From CALFCE01 sp964411665 (GTDB taxonomy: Bacteria > Pseudomonadota > Gammaproteobacteria > Granulosicoccales > Granulosicoccaceae): a DNA stretch of 10,907 nt. The notes under the pieces are model-generated. The model was not told the DNA's origin. It saw nothing but the letters and a program-made list of their open reading frames with translations, and made no database searches. The stretch lies in contig CAYPMR010000104.1 of the NCBI GenBank assembly GCA_964411665.1, forward strand, positions 1 to 10,907, read 5' to 3'. Below are positions 6,864 to 10,907 of this stretch, piece by piece. The translations under genes were made by a program, and so were the position numbers. Numbering within the stretch: the first letter of the stretch is position 1; every line of letters begins with the position of its first letter.

Positions 6864-7110
6864 TGGCGTGTAGAAAACATACGCATTCGATAATTAGATT
6901 TATAACTATTTTAAGGAATAGTATGAAATTTAAGTATTCATGCAGTAATTCGTAATATCTTAAACAACCACGTTATCAGCAGTATTTGATAAAAAATATA
7001 AATATGGCTCTTTCATTAAGTATGGTTTTTTCACTAAAGCGACTGATTGGTGACCTGCAAACAGGTAAGCACAGTGGTGCAATTTCAGTGTAAGAACTAT
7101 CACAAACCAG

Positions 7111-7340
7111 CTGCTAGCTGATGGTAACAACAAGGTTCCGTTGTATGATCACAGACAGTTGCGCTCGAATATGTCGAAGAGGCTTCAACTGCAGAACATG
7201 AGAATTACGTCGCAGGCATGAATTGCGAAAACTGCAGCTTATATGCTGACGGATCCGGAAAACCAGTCGGGCCTTGCTCCATTTGTTTTAACCGAGAAGT
7301 TTCTCTCGTCGGTTGGGGCAATGCCCATGTGCCCGCTTGA
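7111..7340 (+). pseudogene. High-potential iron-sulfur protein (HiPIP) remnant
   Basis: The frame from 7149 to TGA 7338-7340 reads SQTVALEYVEEAS, then YVAGMNCENCSLYADG, GPCSI and VGWGNAHVPA. This matches a HiPIP, a small periplasmic [4Fe-4S] electron carrier: ALGYVEDAS-like helix, C-x2-C, G-P-C, then G-W-C. The first three cluster cysteines are present. The fourth, 14 residues after the third, is Gly (GGC at 7317-7319 where TGC is expected). An upstream part (ADGNNKVPLYD, 7117-7149) is in another frame, implying a frameshift near 7150; the main frame is closed by TGA at 7146-7148. I find no start codon with a ribosome site and no signal peptide. The gene therefore cannot make a normal HiPIP. 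Recognition is from motif memory. Confidence 0.72.
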
Positions 7341-7365
7341 CCATGTGCCCATGTGCCCATTTGCC
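7321..7365 (+). repeat. Cluster of 8-bp ATGTGCCC repeats
   Basis: ATGTGCCC occurs at 7327-7334, 7343-7350 and 7351-7358. It is flanked by degenerate units ATGCCC (7321-7326) and ATTTGCC (7359-7365), with an unrelated 8-bp unit at 7335-7342, so the phase of 8 bp is kept. It overlaps the 3' end of the HiPIP remnant and looks like a replication-slippage product. It is too short and unspaced for a CRISPR. Confidence 0.7.
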
Positions 7366-7456
7366 GGTATGCTCGTAGCAAGGTAGATCGTATTACTGAA
7401 GTATCAAAAAATCGAAAACACCCTATATTGCGTTCTCGGTTTTATATGAAAAAGCG

Positions 7457-7485
7457 TTGCGTTACTGTAGTACAAGGGATTTAAT
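7457..7485 (+). promoter_or_regulatory. Candidate promoter of the LysR gene
   Basis: -35 TTGCGT (7457-7462), a 17-nt spacer and -10 TTTAAT (7480-7485). Transcription would start near 7492, about 70 nt before the GTG start. A second TATAAT box (7502-7507) has no matching -35. Confidence 0.4.
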
Positions 7486-7563
7486 TGTTATATCCAGGCA
7501 TTATAATAGTTTTTATGGTTTCTGAGTTAACAGCAACAGCAACAAAGTAAGGAGTGTTATTTT

Positions 7564-8511
7564 GTGGATATAGCTACCAGGCTTGACTTGTTTCTTGATG
7601 TCGCAAGACACGGTTCTTTCACTAAAGCCGCTGATTCAAGACTTATGGACAAGTCCGCTTTGTCCAAGCAGATCAAATTACTGGAAAGTGAGTTAGGTAT
7701 CCGCTTACTTAATCGATCGACACGTTCACTTTCGCTAACAGAGGCTGGTAAAGAAGTACTAAAGCAAGCGGAATCGGTCAGACAGACCATTTCAGATACT
7801 CATCGTATAGTTGAATCTTTCCAAGGTAATCCTAAAGGGTTACTGAGAATTACGAGTCCTACCTTGTTTGGTAAGTTGTATGTTCAGCAAGCTATTCAGA
7901 TATTCATGGATAAATACCCTGATGCGGATATCCAATTGAACCTTAGCAATGACATATTAAATGTAATCGATGATAGATATGACGTTGCATTTAGAATTGG
8001 TGACGTGAGGGATTCGAACCTGGTGGCTAGAAAACTAGTGGACAATAAAATTGCAATTTTGGCCTCGAATTCGTTTGTTGAACAGTACGGCAAACCAAAA
8101 ACACCCGAGGAATTGGTTACGCTACCTGCCGTTATCTTCTCTAGCGGTGGGCTTGTAGTTAATAAGATACCAATTGGAAGAGACCCGGAAAGCGGAGAGC
8201 TCAGACTTAGGGAATTCAAAGGAAGGTACAGGGTGAATGAGCAAGAACTAGTGCTAGATGCAGTGAAGTCTGGATTAGGCTTTGGTGTTCTAGCTCTCTA
8301 TATGTTGGGTGACAATATTAAAAAGCACAACTTAGTGCCACTGGTGACGAATTATGCATTACCCCAGTCTTTCGGTGCATTATATGCAGTATACCCTCAT
8401 AGAAATCCAACACCTCTGGTCGTTAAGTTCCTGGAAACTCTCAGAAGGACGATAGGTGAAGTTCCTATATGGGAAAGCTATATCGATGATTATGATAGCT
8501 ACTATCAATAA
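7564..8511 (+). CDS. LysR-type transcriptional regulator
   Basis: A 315-residue LysR-family regulator. Residues 1-60 are the winged helix-turn-helix (LDLFLDVARHGSFTKAAD, then SALSKQIKLLESELGIRLLNR and TRSLSLTEAG), followed by the linker helix. Residues from about 90 to 300 form the inducer-binding domain, starting at GLLRITSPTLFG and including YDVAFRIGD. The start is GTG, with AAGGAG 9 nt upstream. The length is normal and no lesion is seen. These proteins usually control a divergently transcribed operon in response to a small molecule, which here would be the frnE-like/propeller/dehalogenase set. The unusually long 822-bp gap, holding a gene remnant, makes that link less certain. The C-terminal tail is rich in Asp and Tyr (IDDYDSYYQ). 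Confidence 0.95.
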   Translation: MDIATRLDLFLDVARHGSFTKAADSRLMDKSALSKQIKLLESELGIRLLNRSTRSLSLTEAGKEVLKQAESVRQTISDTHRIVESFQGNPKGLLRITSPTLFGKLYVQQAIQIFMDKYPDADIQLNLSNDILNVIDDRYDVAFRIGDVRDSNLVARKLVDNKIAILASNSFVEQYGKPKTPEELVTLPAVIFSSGGLVVNKIPIGRDPESGELRLREFKGRYRVNEQELVLDAVKSGLGFGVLALYMLGDNIKKHNLVPLVTNYALPQSFGALYAVYPHRNPTPLVVKFLETLRRTIGEVPIWESYIDDYDSYYQ

Positions 8512-8555
8512 TCCGTATATGTGTCGTTACCATGAGATATTCGTCAAACCCAAGT

Positions 8556-8573
8556 AGCAACACATTTGTTGCT
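8556..8573 (+). terminator. Probable intrinsic terminator of the LysR gene
   Basis: AGCAACA (8556-8562) and TGTTGCT (8567-8573) form a perfect 7-bp stem with a CATT loop, about 45 nt after the LysR stop. Only a short T-run (TT, then GC) follows, so termination may be inefficient. Confidence 0.5.
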
Positions 8574-8617
8574 TTGCATTAACGGCACTCTAAAATGTCA
8601 CCTCGAGCGATGATCGA

Positions 8618-8640
8618 CCCGATTTAGCGATTTAATCGGG
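8618..8640. repeat. Inverted repeat CCCGATT/AATCGGG
   Basis: Perfect 7-bp arms (8618-8624 and 8634-8640) enclose a 9-nt loop. No T-run follows on either strand, so it may be a protein site or a weak terminator for either convergent gene. Confidence 0.4.
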
Positions 8641-8744
8641 ATCTGCAAAGTAGTTGTCTATTGCGCAGGGCCGATAGTATTGTATTTGTAGTGTAGAAAA
8701 TCAACAGCCTGCCAGGTCTACTCGAGTAAAGTCCGTCTTGCCTA

Positions 8745-8758
8745 AGTGCATATGCACT
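8745..8758. repeat. 14-bp perfect palindrome AGTGCATATGCACT
   Basis: A fully symmetric sequence about 60 nt past the stop of the ABC ATPase gene. The lack of a loop-sized centre makes a hairpin less natural than a dimeric protein site, but its position at an operon end would also allow a role in 3' end formation. Confidence 0.4.
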
Positions 8759-8819
8759 AATTTTGAGACTGATTCTGATGCTCTAAAAGCATGTGTCGGA
8801 ATAAGTTTAAACTCGCTCT

Positions 8820-9914
8820 TCAGTTGGGCATTGTCCAAATTGACTCTGGTGGAATACCAATAGTCAGTGTATCGCCAACACGGTAGTCTCGCAGTTCCTT
8901 TGCATGGCAATGCACATGTAGTTTAATCGTATCGCCATGTGGTGAATTCTCTGTACCGGCTTGTGACAGAACTTGCGCACCGAACTCACGATGTGTACCC
9001 AGAAAATTGATATATTCGATTGATACCTTGAACCGATTAGAGTGCTCGTTTGGTGGATCGAGTTGCAGATTTTCTGGACGGAAAGTGGCCAAACACTGTG
9101 ACAAATTTGCGCTGTTGGCGTTTAAAACAGGGTCTAAAATCAGGGTGCCGAGCTGACAGTAGAAGAGATTGTTCTTAACTTTGCCTTGAATGAAATTCTT
9201 GCTACCAAAAAAACGCGCGCATACTTCGTCCGCTGGTTTATCAAAAAGGTGAACGGGGGTATCAAATTGCTGCAGACTGCCGTCGAGCATCAATGCAATC
9301 TTGTCAGAAACCAGCAAAGCCTCGTGTTGATCATGTGTCACCATGATTGTCGTAGTGCCGCTGGCACGCTGTAGCTCGAGAATCAGTTGGCGTATATCGT
9401 CGCGTAGATGAACATCGAGGCTGGACAGAGGTTCATCAAGCAGGAGTAAATCCGGCTCCGTTACCAAAGCTCTGGCAAGCGCTGCACGCTGGCGTTGCCC
9501 TCCGGATATCTGATGTGGCTTGCGTTCGCCCAATTTTTGAAGATGTACGCGTTGCATGATGTCGTCGACCCGTGAATTGCGCACAGCGCTCGACATACCC
9601 TGCATTTTCAGCCCAAACGCGATGTTCTGGCGAATATTCATATACGGAAAAAGCAGGTGGTTCTGAAAAACCATCGCAGCTTTACGTCTCTCAGGTGCAA
9701 CCTTCAAGACCGAGCGTTCGTCGAAACGGATATCACCGTTGTCTGGCTGTATAAGTCCGGCGATCATCTTCAAGGTTGATGTTTTTCCACAACCAGAGGG
9801 TCCGAGCAAGGTCACCAATTGGCCACTGGCGATCTGTAAGTTCAAACCTTTGACAGCTCGCTCATTGTTGTTGCCATAGCTGAGTGTCAAGTTGTCGAGC
9901 GTAAGGTTAGTCAC
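8820..9914 (-). CDS. ABC importer ATP-binding protein, PotA-like
   Basis: A 364-residue ATPase that powers a type I ABC importer at the cytoplasmic side of the inner membrane. Motifs in order: Walker A GPSGCGKTS (38-46), Q-loop Gln84 in MVFQNHLLFP, signature ISGGQRQR (136-143), Walker B LLLLDE with Asp160/Glu161, D-loop SSLD, and His194 in VTHDQHEAL. The region from about 240 to the end is a TOBE-like regulatory domain, including the FRPENLQL and GTHREFGAQV segments, as in PotA and related polyamine, iron or thiamine importers. The start is GTG, overlapping the permease stop as GTGA, with no separate ribosome site, so translation is probably coupled. The substrate cannot be read from this subunit. 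Confidence 0.93.
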   Translation of the reverse strand: MTNLTLDNLTLSYGNNNERAVKGLNLQIASGQLVTLLGPSGCGKTSTLKMIAGLIQPDNGDIRFDERSVLKVAPERRKAAMVFQNHLLFPYMNIRQNIAFGLKMQGMSSAVRNSRVDDIMQRVHLQKLGERKPHQISGGQRQRAALARALVTEPDLLLLDEPLSSLDVHLRDDIRQLILELQRASGTTTIMVTHDQHEALLVSDKIALMLDGSLQQFDTPVHLFDKPADEVCARFFGSKNFIQGKVKNNLFYCQLGTLILDPVLNANSANLSQCLATFRPENLQLDPPNEHSNRFKVSIEYINFLGTHREFGAQVLSQAGTENSPHGDTIKLHVHCHAKELRDYRVGDTLTIGIPPESIWTMPN

Positions 9915-10774
9915 AGTCTTGAAGGTAATTCAGCTATACCGCTGCGCCCGGATATAAAGCGTGCGATAAAGAGTAAAAATATAAGCCCGGGAAGTACGAA
10001 TATGACACCCAGCGCACCTGCGACATCATTTCTTCCAGCAGAAACAAAGTTAAACAACAGCAACGGTAGAGTAACAACTCGTCCACCACCAATTACAAGG
10101 GTCAGTATGTACTGGCTCCAGGATACAAGGAACGTAAAAAAAGCGCCTACCACTATGCCGGGAAGAAGCGCTGGTAGCGTCACATGATAGAAAGTCTGTA
10201 ACACCCCGGCACCCAAGGTTCTTGCCTGTGCTTCGAAATCAGTGTCGAAACGTGCAAAGGTACTTGCCATAACCAGAATCATATAGGGCAGGGCAGGTAT
10301 CAAGTGTGCGGTAATTACTCCGCTCAGTGAATTATGGACTTCCAGCTTTAACATGATGCCGTGCAAACCAGTGACGACAGCAATGCCTGGTACCAGCACA
10401 GGTGCCAGTACCAGTAACTCCACCAGACGTTTACCTTTAAACTTGTAACATGCTAACGCGCGCCCGGCTGGTACACCCAGCAGTACAGCTAACAAGGTTA
10501 CTGGTAGAGCAATTTGTAACGATGTAACCACCGCGCTGGTCAGGCCTGATACCGGTGAGAATACATAGTCCCAGGCCTGCAGTGACCATTCCCGGGGCAC
10601 GATATCAGGAAAGTACCAACGCTTGGCCAATGACCAAATGGCGATCGGGATCAGCGGCAGCACCAGCCACAGTGTCAGCAACACGAGTACGGTAAAAGCC
10701 AGTGGGTTATTGCCCGGTTTAGACTGTAGTTGACTACCCATGTGTGTGGCTACTGCATCCGGATTAGCGCTCAA
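9911..10774 (-). CDS. ABC importer permease, PotC-like
   Basis: An inner-membrane permease of the binding-protein-dependent family. About six hydrophobic helices are visible (near 26-50, 82-108, 118-140, 152-172, 203-228, 255-275). The EAA loop that docks on the ATPase reads EAQARTLGAG with a conserved Gly and LPALLPGI (181-206), as in PotC/YdcV-type permeases. From the TTG at 10774 it has 287 residues and overlaps the preceding permease gene by 11 nt. ATG 10741 (residue 12) is an alternative start. Neither has a clear ribosome site, so coupling to the upstream gene is likely. The 3' end overlaps the ATPase start by 4 nt. The substrate class (polyamine-like) is inferred from family resemblance only. 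Confidence 0.92.
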   Translation of the reverse strand: MSANPDAVATHMGSQLQSKPGNNPLAFTVLVLLTLWLVLPLIPIAIWSLAKRWYFPDIVPREWSLQAWDYVFSPVSGLTSAVVTSLQIALPVTLLAVLLGVPAGRALACYKFKGKRLVELLVLAPVLVPGIAVVTGLHGIMLKLEVHNSLSGVITAHLIPALPYMILVMASTFARFDTDFEAQARTLGAGVLQTFYHVTLPALLPGIVVGAFFTFLVSWSQYILTLVIGGGRVVTLPLLLFNFVSAGRNDVAGALGVIFVLPGLIFLLFIARFISGRSGIAELPSRL

Positions 10775-10907
10775 GGTGGCGTTTGGTCAAATGCAGGTAA
10801 ACGAACACCACTGCCAGTGAAAGGATGGCAATGATTACCGCAATCGCCATCGCCTCAGGTCGGGATGCCAGATCGACATCGGTAAATTTTCGGTAGGCGA
10901 GAACAGG
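10764..10907 (-). CDS. ABC importer permease, PotB-like, C-terminal fragment
   Basis: The last 47 codons of a gene running off the right edge end in TAA (10764-10766). The readable part is AYRKFTDVDL, then a hydrophobic helix MAIAVIIAILSLAVVFVYL and a basic tail TKRHLER. One last membrane helix followed by a short positive tail is how PotB-type permeases end. The overlap with the next permease gene and the operon order permease-permease-ATPase support this. Confidence 0.75.
   Translation of the reverse strand, partial: PVLAYRKFTDVDLASRPEAMAIAVIIAILSLAVVFVYLHLTKRHLER

Larger units (their letters stand above)
6742..7563. other. Long divergent intergenic region with gene remnant
   Basis: This gap of 822 bp separates the LysR gene and the minus-strand operon. 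From left to right it holds two dyads and a candidate operon promoter (6800-6863), an A+T-rich stretch with short inverted repeats such as ACTATT/AATAGT (6905-6922), the HiPIP remnant (about 7111-7340), 8-bp repeats (7321-7365) and the candidate LysR promoter (7457-7485). Only tiny frames exist between 6920 and 7090, such as a 10-codon one at 6923 and a 29-codon one at 7004. I do not support them as genes. Confidence 0.6.
8512..8819. other. Convergent intergenic region
   Basis: No gene is supported between the LysR stop and the ABC ATPase stop. Four inverted repeats stand out: a terminator-like hairpin (8556-8573), a 7-bp dyad CCCGATT/AATCGGG (8618-8640), a 14-bp perfect palindrome (8745-8758) and a small ATGCT/AGCAT hairpin (8778-8792). 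Confidence 0.5.

Noticed and set aside
6923..7093. Short frames beginning at ATG 6923 and ATG 7004
   Set aside because: They have 10 and 29 codons with no recognisable product. The first has an AAGGA-like site, but that is not enough to support a gene. They may be debris of the HiPIP gene's 5' part.
7321..7365. CRISPR array
   Set aside because: The units are 8 bp and directly adjacent, without spacers, so this is a short tandem repeat.
8745..8758. Intrinsic terminator of the ABC operon
   Set aside because: The palindrome has no loop-sized centre and no T-run follows on the minus strand, so it is listed as a repeat only.

Overview
The window looks like a chromosomal piece from a Gram-negative proteobacterium, most likely a gammaproteobacterium (inference). 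It encodes lipoproteins, periplasmic enzymes, a DUF4197 lipoprotein, a CcdA-type electron transporter, a remnant of a high-potential iron-sulfur protein (HiPIP) and a polyamine-type ABC importer. UGA is a normal stop here: the ABC permease and ATPase both end in TGA.

Left block (1-3737): a complete or nearly complete NAD(P)-dependent aldehyde dehydrogenase (+) converges on a DUF4197 lipoprotein gene (-). A two-gene unit (+) follows. Its first gene is a thioredoxin-fold lipoprotein whose frame is crossed by one TGA, exactly at the first cysteine of the W-C-x-x-C active site. A foldable hairpin begins 5 nt after this TGA and the frame then stays open to a TAA. I read the gene as a selenoprotein (Sec54, 133 residues). 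The second gene is a CcdA/DsbD-like membrane protein, the expected supplier of electrons to such a periplasmic thioredoxin.

Middle block (3962-8511): this block is visibly more A+T-rich than the flanks. A LysR-type regulator (+) is divergent from a three-gene minus-strand set: a FrnE/DsbA-family oxidoreductase, a secreted SMP-30/gluconolactonase-like beta-propeller and an exported haloalkane dehalogenase with its catalytic triad intact. The oxidoreductase also has an in-frame TGA in its redox motif, but at the Trp of C-P-W-C and without a visible hairpin, so I read it as a TGG-to-TGA nonsense mutation. The 822-bp gap between regulator and operon holds a decayed HiPIP gene (frameshift; fourth cluster cysteine changed to Gly), a cluster of 8-bp repeats, two dyads and candidate promoters.

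Right block (8820-10907): a minus-strand ABC importer operon of the spermidine/putrescine (PotABC) type. It comprises the C-terminus of a first permease, a second permease and an ATPase with overlapping ends. The solute-binding protein must lie outside the window.

The most interesting item is the thioredoxin-like selenoprotein paired with CcdA. The second is the haloalkane dehalogenase/lactonase-like/FrnE/LysR cluster with signs of recent gene decay.
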